Notes under the pieces: generated by a model
Databases searched by the model: none
Told to the model about the DNA's origin: nothing
The model's input: the letters and a program-made list of their open reading frames with translations, nothing else
Assembly: GCF_000429465.1 (NCBI RefSeq)
Contig: NZ_AUBX01000018.1
Coordinates: forward strand, 62,001-126,000
Direction: 5' to 3'
DNA length: 64,000 nt
Source: Algoriphagus vanfongensis DSM 17529
Lineage (GTDB): Bacteria; Bacteroidota; Bacteroidia; Cytophagales; Cyclobacteriaceae
Shown here: positions 21,204 through 30,427 of the stretch, one piece after another
How positions within the stretch are numbered: position 1 is the stretch's first letter
Layout of the letters: each line of letters starts with the position of its first letter
Made by a program: the position numbers and the translations under genes

Positions 21204-22445
21204 TTAGTTTCCCATGCTGGGACTTGGATATTTTCTACTGATTGAGCCTGGGATTTGCTGGTCAGATTTAAGGATGATAAATCCGGCCAAGGCGCAAGCA
21301 GCCATTCCCATGACCATCGGAAAAGCTGTGCCATCATGGAAAAAGCTAACTACAGCTGTCACAATTCCGCCGATTGCCATTCTCAAACTTCCCAAAAGAG
21401 CGGAGGCACTTCCGGCATTTCGAGAAAAAGGTTCCATCGAAAGAGCGGCAGTATTAGGTCCATTGAGTCCGTGAGCAGTCAGGAAAAGAAACATCAAGGC
21501 TACTAGTACATAGACATTGTACAGCTGGAAATAAGTACCTACGACCAAAACCAATCCTGTGATGACTTGATAGTTCAGTGAGAAATTAATGATCTGCTGA
21601 CTTTTGAATTTTTTCAAAAGCAAATGATTGAGCTGCGTGGAGCCGATCATTGCGAAAGCCAATAGACCAAATATCCAACCATAAGTCTGCTCACTTACCT
21701 GATAGATATTCATAAATACATCAGCCGAACTCGCGATATAAGCAAAAGGAGCAGCTCCTGCCAGTCCGCCAACTAGCATGTAAACTAGAAATTGCCTGTT
21801 TTGCATGACCTCCCGATAATTGATCCAGACTTTTTGAGGTCTGAGAGAAATAGCCGGATCAGGATCAGCTCCATCGGGCAAAACATAGATGGCCGCTATC
21901 CAAATGATCACAGTCAGCAAAGCCAAAATAATAAAGACCCAATGCCAATTGTAAAATGCGGTGACATATCCACCCAAGGTAGGAGCGATCATCGGAGATA
22001 CTGCGATCACCAAGGTCAAAAGTGCCAAGACTTGGGCAGTTTTTTGAACAGGAAAGATATCCCTCACCATGGCTTGGGCGCAGACCATTCCTACACATCC
22101 TCCCAAAGCTTGGAATAGACGCATGATGATGAGGTTTTCGACGGATTGGGAAAATGCGCAACCTATCGAAGCCAATACATAAATACCCAGTCCAATATAT
22201 AGCGGTTTTTTCCTGCCATATTTATCCAAAAGCGGTCCGTAGAAGAGCTGTCCAATAGCAATGCCCACAAGATAGGCAGTCAGAGATAATTGGATTTGGG
22301 AAATGGGCGTGCCCAGATCTCTGGCCATCTCAGGAAAACCTGGCAGATACATGTCTATGGAAAATGGACTGATGGTACACAGTGCCCCTAAGACCAAGAC
22401 AATAGTAAAGTACGTTCGCTTGTTAAAAGTATTTTCCAAAATCAA
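21204..22445 (-). CDS. MFS multidrug efflux transporter, Bcr/CflA type
   Basis: 413 aa with 12 predicted membrane helices. Family features: the TM1 start ISPFSIDMYLPGFPEMARDL, the motif-A loop GPLLDKYGRKKPLY between TM2 and TM3, and SPMIAPTLGGYV in TM5. Bcr/CflA proteins export drugs such as bicyclomycin, chloramphenicol or sulphonamides, and also some amino acids, using proton antiport. No ATG opens the frame: the first usable start is TTG at 22445, which puts only about 15 residues before TM1, so TTG initiation is likely. Single-gene unit with its own terminator. Confidence 0.88.
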   Translation of the reverse strand: MILENTFNKRTYFTIVLVLGALCTISPFSIDMYLPGFPEMARDLGTPISQIQLSLTAYLVGIAIGQLFYGPLLDKYGRKKPLYIGLGIYVLASIGCAFSQSVENLIIMRLFQALGGCVGMVCAQAMVRDIFPVQKTAQVLALLTLVIAVSPMIAPTLGGYVTAFYNWHWVFIILALLTVIIWIAAIYVLPDGADPDPAISLRPQKVWINYREVMQNRQFLVYMLVGGLAGAAPFAYIASSADVFMNIYQVSEQTYGWIFGLLAFAMIGSTQLNHLLLKKFKSQQIINFSLNYQVITGLVLVVGTYFQLYNVYVLVALMFLFLTAHGLNGPNTAALSMEPFSRNAGSASALLGSLRMAIGGIVTAVVSFFHDGTAFPMVMGMAACALAGFIILKSDQQIPGSISRKYPSPSMGN

Positions 22446-22660
22446 AAGGCTTGAAATTTCCGATAGGTATTCTGGGCTAACAGGAGTGTCTGGCGCAAAG
22501 TTCGTAAAAAATGAAAAGAAATTTTAAGAAAAATATAATGAAACTGCTTGAAAATTAGTGTTTTGTAAAATCTCAGTTTTATTCTATCGATTGCATGGGC
22601 TTTAAAGCAAGATACTTTGGAAAGGCGAGTTTTTTTCAGGGGATTAGATGGAAGAAAAAA

Positions 22661-22686
22661 GGCCAAAGTTTTTTAAGACTTTGGCC
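22661..22686 (-). terminator. Terminator of the CocE/NonD hydrolase gene
   Basis: GGCCAAAGT (22661-22669) and ACTTTGGCC (22678-22686), 8-nt loop, followed by T6 on the minus strand. Confidence 0.88.
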
Positions 22687-22718
22687 GGATGTTTCATGAG
22701 TGATAATTCTTGATCAGA

Positions 22719-24602
22719 CTACTTGATCATCGGAAGCACGATTCTACTTGGATGAACCCCTCCATGATGAATGGAGTTGGTGGCAATCACTCCTTCGCTT
22801 TCATCGTAGTTATTTCCTCCTGTATTCAAGTTTCTATCAAATCTCGGGAAGTTGGAAGAGGTGATCTCAATCCGGATTTGATGACCTTTTTCGAAGTAAT
22901 TGGAAGTACTCATGGGAGTCATTTTGACTTCATAGACTTTTCCATCTTCCATGAAAACTTCCTTGTCATAGCCTTCTCGATAGCGAACTCGCTGGATTGT
23001 TTCATCCAAATTGTAAGCTTTTCCATCAGGATAGACATCGATGAGCTTGATCGTCACATCGGTGTCTTTGGCATCGGAGGAGAGATAAAGATAACTTTCA
23101 ATAAATCCGGATATTTCAACACCTTCATCCAAAGGCTCGGAAGTATATACCAAAATATCATCTCTCAGTTCCATCTCCGATTGGTCGAATGAGCCGCCTT
23201 GTACGGCATTTCCGGTACAGCAGACATTCCCCCCGTAGGAATTCACCGGATTCATGGGGTCATAAGTGAAGGTGTCTTGGTTTTGTTTTTTTGGAAGTTT
23301 GCTGACCAACTTTCCATCTCCATTTCTGGTATTGGCGCTGCCTTCAGAATCTAAGTAAAAGGTCGTCATTTTCGCAGCTGCTGGTGGCCATACATCGGAG
23401 GACTGCCATTGGTTGGTGCCCATCGTGTAGTAGGTCACTTTTGGCATCTTGGAGATCTCTCCTTTGTCTTCACTTTTCAGCCAAAGGTCAAACCACGCCG
23501 TGATGATCTCATCATATTCATAACGAGCATCTCCTACGCTTCTTTCGCCTACGATCGTGTTTTCAGTAGCTCTGGTGTAAGAACAGTGAAGTACTGGAGC
23601 AATGATCAAGTATTGATTGTCCCGTGCAGCTTGGGAAACTGCGTTTTCTCTCACGTGATTGTAGAGAGCCAAATTGGGGCTGGTGGATACATCGTACCAG
23701 GAGACGAACCAAAAACTTGGCTTGTCAAAAGGCATACTGTCATGATACAATCCTCCCTGATACCATCTTGGATCATTTGGCTTGCGAGTGATCATCTCTT
23801 CGTAGATACCATTTGGGCCATTGACATTGTTGATGATATCGGAGACGGGAAGGTGGGAAAGACCTTCTTTCCAGTCCACTCGCGGATATTCGGGTGCCAT
23901 GTCGTAGAATCGCTGCAATCTCAAAAGATCCTCCTGAGCAATTCCTTTCGGAAGTTTTGGAGCCAACGGGTCATGTTGCGTACCATAAAGCCATGCTGTG
24001 AAAAGCATCTGTCCCGCACCACCACGGTACCAGTTGCCTTGCTCGTAAAACTCTCCGATTCTACCTACACCTGCTCCGAATCCTTGAGGAGCCATCGCCG
24101 CATGGGCCGGATGATTCAGGGAAGCTGCTGCCATTTGCCATTCGGCAGTGGAAGAGCAGCCTAGAGTTCCTATTTTTCCATTGCTCCAGGCTTGCTTGGC
24201 CATCCAGTCAAAAGCGTCATAACTATCAGTCAGCGGAGTGCCTAAAATATCCCATTCTCCTTCGGAAAAGAATCGCCCTCTTTCGTTTTGGACCACATAG
24301 GCATAGCCTTTTTTGACCCATTCCAGTGCAGTTTGGAGTGTTCTGATCCTTAGTTCTCCATCTCCATAAGTATTGAAGTTGTAAGGAGTTCTGGAGAAAA
24401 TGATCGGGACTTTTGCATCTCCTTTTGGACGGTAGATATCCGTGGCGAGTCGATTTCCATCTCTCATGGGCATCATGATTTTTTGATCCACGATGGCCAC
24501 TTCCTCCAATTGATCTAGCAATGGAACTTCTTGGGCATAGAGCCCACAAGAAGCCCATAGGAAACTGAAAAATACAAGTGCGGGAATGAGGCGTAATTTC
24601 AT
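22719..24602 (-). CDS. Secreted CocE/NonD-family (X-Pro dipeptidyl-peptidase-like) hydrolase
   Basis: 627 aa from the ATG at 24602, which puts a signal peptide first ([20 protein letters not shown], Cys19-Gly20; possibly a lipoprotein). Upstream in-frame codons back to 24773 have no coding look. An alpha/beta-hydrolase domain (about 38-370) has the probable nucleophile Ser150 in GCSSTAEW, as in cephalosporin acylases of the S15 group, and a helical cap. The C-terminal jelly roll (about 390-620) is the XPDAC-type domain. Members cleave peptide or ester/amide bonds (alpha-amino acid esters, glutaryl-cephalosporins, X-Pro dipeptides). The true substrate is unknown; its location is likely periplasmic or outer-membrane. 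Confidence 0.87.
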   Translation of the reverse strand: MKLRLIPALVFFSFLWASCGLYAQEVPLLDQLEEVAIVDQKIMMPMRDGNRLATDIYRPKGDAKVPIIFSRTPYNFNTYGDGELRIRTLQTALEWVKKGYAYVVQNERGRFFSEGEWDILGTPLTDSYDAFDWMAKQAWSNGKIGTLGCSSTAEWQMAAASLNHPAHAAMAPQGFGAGVGRIGEFYEQGNWYRGGAGQMLFTAWLYGTQHDPLAPKLPKGIAQEDLLRLQRFYDMAPEYPRVDWKEGLSHLPVSDIINNVNGPNGIYEEMITRKPNDPRWYQGGLYHDSMPFDKPSFWFVSWYDVSTSPNLALYNHVRENAVSQAARDNQYLIIAPVLHCSYTRATENTIVGERSVGDARYEYDEIITAWFDLWLKSEDKGEISKMPKVTYYTMGTNQWQSSDVWPPAAAKMTTFYLDSEGSANTRNGDGKLVSKLPKKQNQDTFTYDPMNPVNSYGGNVCCTGNAVQGGSFDQSEMELRDDILVYTSEPLDEGVEISGFIESYLYLSSDAKDTDVTIKLIDVYPDGKAYNLDETIQRVRYREGYDKEVFMEDGKVYEVKMTPMSTSNYFEKGHQIRIEITSSNFPRFDRNLNTGGNNYDESEGVIATNSIHHGGVHPSRIVLPMIK

Positions 24603-24799
24603 GATAGGAATGATTGATCGGTGAAAAATAAAAAGAAGAATAAATCTTAGTTGTGGATAATTGATGAGTGGACGAATTAATATAAGTCGGGTGGCCTTTT
24701 TTCCATAGGAAATTTGTTGTTTTTTGGAAAATGAAAGGCTTGAAGACGTTCTTTGACAAGGGAAGATGTGCAAGATTTTTCCGTTTTCGGGCTAAAGAC

Positions 24800-24807
24800 T
24801 ACCTTTG
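24800..24807 (+). promoter_or_regulatory. Candidate -7 promoter element of the fumarylacetoacetase gene
   Basis: TACCTTTG matches TAnnTTTG and lies 18 bp before the ATG at 24826. A TTTG at 24752 is too far upstream to be the matching -33 element. Confidence 0.3.
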
Positions 24808-24825
24808 GGGGCAGAACTATAAAAC

Positions 24826-26097
24826 ATGAGTGATAAATCGATGACTAGTCTTGAGACTTGGGTAGAGGTTCCTAAAAATTCAGACTTTACCATTTACAAC
24901 CTTCCATTTGGGGTTTTCAAAAACAAGCGACTGTCAGCACGGATAGGGATAGCTATCGGAGACAAAATAGTGGATTTGAGTATCCTGGATCAAGAAGGTT
25001 TTTTCTCAGATATGTTTTTGCCAGAGGGCGTATTTTTGCAGGATTCTCTCAATGAACTGATTGCTTTGGGAAAAGTACAGACCCGAAAGATCAGAGAAAA
25101 AGTGCAGGAACTATTGCTTGCAGAAAATGAAAAACTAAGGGATCACTCAATTAGAGGCAAGGTCATGGTCAATCGTCGTGAAGCGGAGATGCTCATGCCG
25201 GTGAAAATTGGTGACTACACGGATTTTTATAGCTCGATGGAGCATGCTACCAATGTAGGGAAGATGTTTCGGGATCCCGAGAATGCCCTTCTTCCCAATT
25301 GGAAGCATTTGCCGGTAGGCTATCATGGCCGTGCATCTTCTATCATCCCTTCCGGTCAGGATATTTTCAGGCCCAAAGGACAATTCAAAGACGCTGATAT
25401 GGATAGTCCAGGCTTTGGGCCGTCCAGGAGATTGGATTTCGAACTGGAACTTGCATTTATCACTGGCAAGTCGACGAAGTTAGGAGACACAATCTCCACA
25501 GCAGATGCGGAGGATTATATTTTTGGTTTTGTCCTATTCAATGACTGGTCTGCGAGAGATATCCAAGCATGGGAATATGTACCATTAGGTCCGTTTTTGG
25601 GCAAAAGTTTTGCGTCTTCTATCTCTCCGTGGGTAGTCACGTTGGAAGCGCTGGATTATTTCCGGGTGGACGGTCCTAGTCAAGACCCAGAGGTTTTACC
25701 CTATCTCCAATGTGAAAAAGCGCATAGTTTCGATTTGCAACTAGAGGCCTATATACAGCCCGATCAAGTCAAAAAAGCTACAAAAGTTTCTACTTCCAAT
25801 TTCAAATATATGTATTGGAATGTCGCTCAGCAGCTTGCCCATCATACAGTAAATGGTTGTAATATCAATGTGGGGGATTTGATGGCGTCGGGGACTATTT
25901 CCGGTCCTTCGGAGGATTCCTTTGGATCTATGCTGGAATTGAGCTGGAAAGGTACCAAACCTATTAGACTGGATTCTGGAGAAGAGCGGAAATTCATCGA
26001 GGATGGAGATACGGTGATCTTGAAAGGCTTTGCCGAAAAAGAAGGAGTGCGGGTTGGTTTTGGAGAGCTGAAATCCAAAGTTCTACCATCCAAATAA
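24826..26097 (+). CDS. fahA: Fumarylacetoacetase
   Basis: 423 aa, the length of the long, eukaryote-like form. Conserved residues line up with the mouse enzyme: metal ligands Asp133 (DYTDFYSS), Glu206 and Glu208 (DFELELAF), and Asp240 (LFNDWSARD), catalytic His140, and Lys260. The N-terminal SH3-like domain is about residues 15-120. The enzyme splits fumarylacetoacetate into fumarate and acetoacetate, the last step of tyrosine and homogentisate degradation. The homogentisate dioxygenase and maleylacetoacetate isomerase genes are not in this window. Divergent from the CocE gene and closed by its own terminator. Confidence 0.95.
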   Translation: MSDKSMTSLETWVEVPKNSDFTIYNLPFGVFKNKRLSARIGIAIGDKIVDLSILDQEGFFSDMFLPEGVFLQDSLNELIALGKVQTRKIREKVQELLLAENEKLRDHSIRGKVMVNRREAEMLMPVKIGDYTDFYSSMEHATNVGKMFRDPENALLPNWKHLPVGYHGRASSIIPSGQDIFRPKGQFKDADMDSPGFGPSRRLDFELELAFITGKSTKLGDTISTADAEDYIFGFVLFNDWSARDIQAWEYVPLGPFLGKSFASSISPWVVTLEALDYFRVDGPSQDPEVLPYLQCEKAHSFDLQLEAYIQPDQVKKATKVSTSNFKYMYWNVAQQLAHHTVNGCNINVGDLMASGTISGPSEDSFGSMLELSWKGTKPIRLDSGEERKFIEDGDTVILKGFAEKEGVRVGFGELKSKVLPSK

Positions 26098-26116
26098 CAT
26101 TGGAAAAATTCAATTC

Positions 26117-26147
26117 ATAGCCCCAAAATAGGATTGTTTGGGGCTAT
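26117..26147 (+). terminator. Terminator of the fumarylacetoacetase gene
   Basis: ATAGCCCCAAA (26117-26127) and TTTGGGGCTAT (26137-26147), 11-bp stem, 9-nt loop, then a T-rich run. Confidence 0.9.
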
Positions 26148-26244
26148 TTTTATTTTTTGTTTTTAGATTTTTTATAATTGATTAACTTAAAACAAGTTGA
26201 TTTTCAACATGTTGAGTTGATCCTGTTTTTAGATTTACTCAGGT

Positions 26245-26301
26245 TCCCAAGCTCTTTTGGGATTTGCATTTGAAGGCTCGCAATGAGCCCAATCTTTTTT
26301 T
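26245..26301 (+). promoter_or_regulatory. Leader with two hairpins, the second terminator-like
   Basis: Hairpin 1 is TCCCAA-N6-TTGGGA at 26245-26262. Hairpin 2 is GGCTC-N5-GAGCC at 26275-26289, followed by CAAT and then eight T at 26294-26301. This is a rho-independent layout placed only 25 bp before the start of the 506-aa gene and after the terminator of the preceding gene. It could be an attenuator or the end of a short independent RNA. Confidence 0.4.
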
Positions 26302-26325
26302 TATACCTATAACCCATCAAACACC

Positions 26326-27846
26326 ATGGCAAAAATTAGAAATTTGTCCATCACCACTCCCATCTTGTTTGCGATGCCACTGAGGAGTGAATGGGCGTCC
26401 ACTCCCATAGACCTGGCAGCTCCTCTTAGTTCAGGAGCTTGGGAAGATGCCGGGACTCTGAAATTTAGTAGAGGATATGTCCTCGCAAAGAATGACTCCA
26501 GATATCTGTATCTGGCACTGGATGTCATCCAAGATACCGGAAATGACCCCGGCACTGGAGACTATTTTTGGTTGAGTTTCGACAACAATCGCGACCGTGG
26601 GATCACAGCGAACGTGGACGTGAACTATGGAAACTATCCTGGCCAGCCCAATAAACTGGGAATTCAAAAATATCTTGGGCCGGGTCGCTGGACTGGCATA
26701 GCTGTACCGCCTAACTCTGAGGTTGTTCAGGAGTTTGGATCAAGTATGAACAGTGACGTGAGTCATCGAATCTGGAAGTTTAAAATAGAACTGTCAGAAA
26801 TCAATGTTGCCTTATCTTGGCCTTTGAGCACTCCCTATACCTATTTTGGATTTCGGGTCAAATCCAGTAGTCCTGGGTTTACCACTGATTTTCCCGGGAA
26901 TTTCTATCGAGATTTCAGCAAGCTCCGACAATTGATTCTTTCCCGGAAACCATCGATTCCTAGCAGTCAACTGGGTGAACTGATAGGAAGTGTAGGGCTG
27001 ATACCCGCTGGGAAAAATTCCTCCAATCAGGATATCATCAATCAAAGCACAGGCCGTGCTACCACTGATGCGGGGTATTTCGTCAAAGTAGACAATGCGG
27101 CTTTTGGAGGAACGCTCAATCTCATCGGAAACCGGACCAAGCTACAGACTCTCTGGAACGCTAATAATAAAAGGTATATCGTCGAGATCGCACCTCCCGG
27201 TGGGACTTTTTCCAAGCTGATTTCCAATTGGTCCAACTATAGATGGTCGGGAAGCAACTATGTATTGGAGTCATTTGCGCCGAATTATTACGGGATCTAT
27301 CAAATGGCCAATCCCGCTACTGATTATTCGATTGATGACCTTCTGATTCAGTTTCCGACTACAGCACTACTGCCAGGATTGTACTCTATCCGGGTCACCT
27401 TCTATGTGGGGAGCTCCAGTGCGGTAGCGGCATCGCAAGTATTGAAATTGTACATAGACAATCAGGTGCCATCTACGATCATCGAAAGTGTCAAGCATGG
27501 CTCTAGTGAAGTCTCTGCATGTGCGATTGAGACGATCGGTCCTGCTCCAGATGGAGTCAATTTCAAAATCACAGCACATGATCCAGAAGGAAATCTCCGA
27601 GCTGTCAGCTTCAGAGCTACTTATGGAGATGGATTGGCCACGACCATTTATTCTGAAAACTACAATCCATCGAGTGGCTTGTGGCAAGGGTTTACCAATC
27701 TTCAGGTACCCTCATCCGGTAATTGGAGGCCGCCTCAGACCTGCGCTTACAGTTTTGTGTTGACTGCTTGGGCGAGGACGACCAATGGCTACGGCTATAT
27801 TGGTCACAATTCCACCCATAGAAATCTGACCTTGCTCTTAGGATAA
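26326..27846 (+). CDS. Unrecognised 506-aa beta-rich protein
   Basis: 506 aa with no signal peptide I can see (starts MAKIRNLSITTPI), few charged clusters, and many Gly/Ser/Asn/Tyr residues as in beta-sandwich proteins. The first part (about 15-190) resembles sugar-binding modules that include a YLYLALDVIQDTG strand and FWLSFDNNRDRG. The last part (about 375-506) looks like an Ig-type or cadherin-like fold with IDNQVPSTII and NFKITAHDPEGNLRAVSF. Two cysteines, about 400 and 478, could pair. No catalytic motif is visible. It is alone, with its own leader and terminator. A cytoplasmic location for such modules would be odd; release by a non-classical route or an undetected signal are alternatives. 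Function unknown. Confidence 0.7.
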   Translation: MAKIRNLSITTPILFAMPLRSEWASTPIDLAAPLSSGAWEDAGTLKFSRGYVLAKNDSRYLYLALDVIQDTGNDPGTGDYFWLSFDNNRDRGITANVDVNYGNYPGQPNKLGIQKYLGPGRWTGIAVPPNSEVVQEFGSSMNSDVSHRIWKFKIELSEINVALSWPLSTPYTYFGFRVKSSSPGFTTDFPGNFYRDFSKLRQLILSRKPSIPSSQLGELIGSVGLIPAGKNSSNQDIINQSTGRATTDAGYFVKVDNAAFGGTLNLIGNRTKLQTLWNANNKRYIVEIAPPGGTFSKLISNWSNYRWSGSNYVLESFAPNYYGIYQMANPATDYSIDDLLIQFPTTALLPGLYSIRVTFYVGSSSAVAASQVLKLYIDNQVPSTIIESVKHGSSEVSACAIETIGPAPDGVNFKITAHDPEGNLRAVSFRATYGDGLATTIYSENYNPSSGLWQGFTNLQVPSSGNWRPPQTCAYSFVLTAWARTTNGYGYIGHNSTHRNLTLLLG

Positions 27847-27860
27847 TGGTTTCCAAAGGA

Positions 27861-27888
27861 AAGCCTCCTGTGACAGGGAGGCTTTTTT
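27861..27888 (+). terminator. Terminator of the 506-aa gene
   Basis: AAGCCTCC (27861-27868) and GGAGGCTT (27877-27884), 8-nt loop, with six T (27883-27888). Confidence 0.88.
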
Positions 27889-27911
27889 AGTGGATTTGGA
27901 TAGCTTTGGGG

Positions 27912-28637
27912 ATGAATGCTAAAACCAAGACAGAAAGAATCCCTTTGTCCATGAGCTGGTCTGGCGGTAAAGATAGTGCAATGGCACTGTGGAAACTGCT
28001 GCATAATCCTGTCTATCAGGTAGTCAGGTTGCATACTACTTTTGGTGAAGAAACGAGGAGAGTAGGAATGCATGGTATTCCTGAGCATTTGATTGAGATG
28101 CAGGCAGAGGCTCTTGGACTGCCATTGGATAAGCTCTACTATCCTGCCAGTGGAGACAATCAGGCTTATGAAAAAGCCATTCATGCATATTTGAATCAGT
28201 TGCAGGGTTTAGGCATCAGCCATATAGCGTATGGGGATATATATTTGGAAGATCTGAAAGGCTATCGGGAAAAGAAGTTGGCTGAAAAAAGTTTCAATGC
28301 AGTTTTTCCTCTTTGGAACCAAAAGACTTTTGCCCTCATCGGAGAATTTTTAGATGCAGGATTCCGTACCAAAATTTGTGCTGCTGATGCAGATTTGATA
28401 GCTGAAAAATGGGTTGGACAAGATCTTGACAGGGACTTTATCGCGAGTCTACCTGATCAGGTAGATCCCTGTGGAGAAAATGGTGAATTTCACACCTACT
28501 GCTATGCTGGTCCTATTTTTCAAAAGGAAATAATGGTCAACCTAGAAGAACGCAGCCGCAAAACATATTCTTTTTTACTTTCCAATGGCGAAAAGGGAGA
28601 GAAGCATTTCTGGTTTGCGGATCTTAAAAAGGCCTAG
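27912..28637 (+). CDS. PP-loop ATP-binding protein, Dph6/MJ0570-like
   Basis: 241 aa from the ATG at 27912 (an in-frame TTG lies at 27906). The N-terminal SWSGGKDSAMALWK is the PP-loop of adenine-nucleotide alpha hydrolases, and a conserved EVPLWN-like stretch appears as NAVFPLWNQ. DPCGENGEFHTYCYAGP (about 190-206) is diagnostic of the diphthine--ammonia ligase group. In eukaryotes and archaea this enzyme amidates diphthine on EF-2, but bacteria lack diphthamide, so the reaction here is unknown; it probably forms an amide through an adenylated intermediate. The stop codon lies inside the terminator hairpin of the convergent AGCS gene. Confidence 0.88.
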   Translation: MNAKTKTERIPLSMSWSGGKDSAMALWKLLHNPVYQVVRLHTTFGEETRRVGMHGIPEHLIEMQAEALGLPLDKLYYPASGDNQAYEKAIHAYLNQLQGLGISHIAYGDIYLEDLKGYREKKLAEKSFNAVFPLWNQKTFALIGEFLDAGFRTKICAADADLIAEKWVGQDLDRDFIASLPDQVDPCGENGEFHTYCYAGPIFQKEIMVNLEERSRKTYSFLLSNGEKGEKHFWFADLKKA

Positions 28638-28653
28638 CGATTTGCTAGGCCTT
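28629..28653 (-). terminator. Terminator between the PP-loop gene and AGCS symporter
   Basis: AAGGCCTAGC (28629-28638) and GCTAGGCCTT (28644-28653), perfect 10-bp stem. The A-run at 28626-28630 provides the T-run on the minus strand; there is none on the plus strand, so it mainly serves the symporter gene. Confidence 0.8.
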
Positions 28654-28663
28654 GGTGGGTGGT

Positions 28664-30076
28664 TTATTTGGTGTAGTGTTTTTTCATTGCTTCAAAATCA
28701 TACTCTGGATCTTGTCCAGCTTTTCGTTTCGCACGGTAATCTTTGAGTGCTTCCAGAGCCGGTTTTCTCAAAAGAAGGATGGCGATAATATTCAACCAAG
28801 CCATCAAGCCGACACCGATATCCCCAAATGTCCAGGCTAATTCGGCAGTCCGTATAGAGCCATAGAAAGTAGCGATCAAGATCACTATACGTAGGAGATG
28901 AACTTGCCATGCTTTGCTTTTGTCTTTCTGCAAATAACTCAAGTTGGTCTCAGCGATGTAGTAGTAAGCCATGATGGTAGTAAAGGAGAAAAACATCAAG
29001 GCAATGGCAACGAATCCAGCTCCAATCGTTGGGAAATGGGTGGCTATGGCACTTTGAGTATATTCTGGTCCGATACTGATACCGGGTAGATTTTCGACTA
29101 TGAATCCACCTTCTGGATCGACGACATTGTACTGACCGGTGAATAAAATCATAAAGGCAGTAGCCGTGCAGACAAAGAGCGTGTCGATATAGACCGAAAA
29201 GGCCTGAACTAGACCTTGCTTGGCTGGGTGGCTAACTTCCGCCGCTGCAGCTGCATGAGGGGCAGTACCTTGCCCAGCTTCATTGGAATAGATTCCACGC
29301 TTGATTCCCCAAGCTATTGCGGAGCCAAATACACCAGAGAATGCAGCTTCAGCATTGAATGCAGAGCCAACGATCAGTTTGAATACTGATGGAATTTCTG
29401 TGAAATTCATGGAGATAATCACCACTGCAATCAGGATATACCCCGCCGCCATGAAGGGAACGACAATTTCGGCTACTTTTCCGATTCGTTTGATTCCTCC
29501 AAAAATGATCAGTGCTAATAGCAGACAAACAAAACCTCCCGTGTATTCGACAGGGATATTGAAGGCATTGTTGACGCTGAGAGCGATACTGTTACTTTGG
29601 ACACCAGGAAGTAGAAAAGCCATACTGCCCATCGTCACAAAGGCAAAAAGCATTGCGTACCATTTGATACCGAGGCCTTTTTCGATGTAGTAAGCGGGCC
29701 CGCCTCGATATTGTCCGTCTTTTACTTCTTTGAAGATCTGTCCCAGCGTCGCTTCGATATAGGCAGATGCAGACCCCAAAAAGGCAATCACCCACATCCA
29801 AAAGATGGAGCCAGGGCCACCCATGCCGATGGCTGTAGCCACACCTGCGATGTTTCCTGTACCGATTCTTCCAGAAAGGGCCAGTGCAAAGGCCTGAAAA
29901 GAAGAAACTCCTTTTTCTGAAGATTTTCCAGAGAAAAGGAGTCGGATCATTTCTGTAAAATATCTAAGCTGAACCAGCTTCGTCGCAATCGAAAAATAAA
30001 TTCCGGCGCCAAGACAGAGTACGATCAGCGCATTGCTCCAAATCAGGTCGTTGATTGAGTAAATAAATTGCTCCAT
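28664..30076 (-). CDS. Sodium:alanine/glycine symporter (AGCS family)
   Basis: 470 aa with 10-11 membrane segments. Hallmarks of the family are FQAFALALSGRIGTGNIAGV (about 59-78), IGMGGPGSIFWMWVIAFLG right after it, and KRGIYSNEAGQGTAPHAAA (about 258-276). AGCS proteins import alanine or glycine with sodium. The gene is monocistronic with its own terminator. No amino-acid catabolic gene is adjacent, so it is probably a general uptake system. Confidence 0.93.
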   Translation of the reverse strand: MEQFIYSINDLIWSNALIVLCLGAGIYFSIATKLVQLRYFTEMIRLLFSGKSSEKGVSSFQAFALALSGRIGTGNIAGVATAIGMGGPGSIFWMWVIAFLGSASAYIEATLGQIFKEVKDGQYRGGPAYYIEKGLGIKWYAMLFAFVTMGSMAFLLPGVQSNSIALSVNNAFNIPVEYTGGFVCLLLALIIFGGIKRIGKVAEIVVPFMAAGYILIAVVIISMNFTEIPSVFKLIVGSAFNAEAAFSGVFGSAIAWGIKRGIYSNEAGQGTAPHAAAAAEVSHPAKQGLVQAFSVYIDTLFVCTATAFMILFTGQYNVVDPEGGFIVENLPGISIGPEYTQSAIATHFPTIGAGFVAIALMFFSFTTIMAYYYIAETNLSYLQKDKSKAWQVHLLRIVILIATFYGSIRTAELAWTFGDIGVGLMAWLNIIAILLLRKPALEALKDYRAKRKAGQDPEYDFEAMKKHYTK

Positions 30077-30427
30077 GGGTAGTATATTCTGGAAGGGTTT
30101 GTTTGGTGTTCCAATAATCCGATTAAGGATTGTATTTTTCTACTAAAGGCATCAAAGATATAGGCTTGAGCCAAAGTTGCCTATTTTTTTGAGACAAAAG
30201 GGTGTTTTTTCATGTGAGTACCAAAAGATTCCGAAAGAAAATAATCTCTATAGGATTCAATGATTTGTGAGAAAAAGTAAAACGGATCAGTTGAATCCTA
30301 ATGAGATGTTAAATAATGAGTGGAAAGTATTATTCCTAGGGATAATAATTAGGTCTGGGTACTGAGAAACTGAACGAAAAAAGCCAGTCAAAATAGACTG
30401 GCTTTGAATATTGTAAAAAGGAGACGA
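30077..30427. other. 351-bp gene-free gap with a palindrome and a terminator
   Basis: It holds the upstream region of the AGCS gene and the terminator at 30380-30405. Apart from the near-perfect 20-bp palindrome at 30328-30347 (TATTATTCCT with AGGGATAATA, one mismatch), about 250 bp before the AGCS start, I see nothing. No TAnnTTTG box is found before the AGCS start. Confidence 0.4.
30380..30405 (-). terminator. Terminator of the TIM-barrel lipoprotein gene
   Basis: AAAGCCAGTC (30380-30389) and GACTGGCTTT (30396-30405), 6-nt loop; preceding A-run gives TTTT on the minus strand. Confidence 0.85.

Noticed and set aside
23409-24164. A 251-codon plus-strand frame inside the CocE/NonD hydrolase gene
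   Set aside because: Fully within a well-supported hydrolase gene on the other strand, with no start context or recognisable motif.
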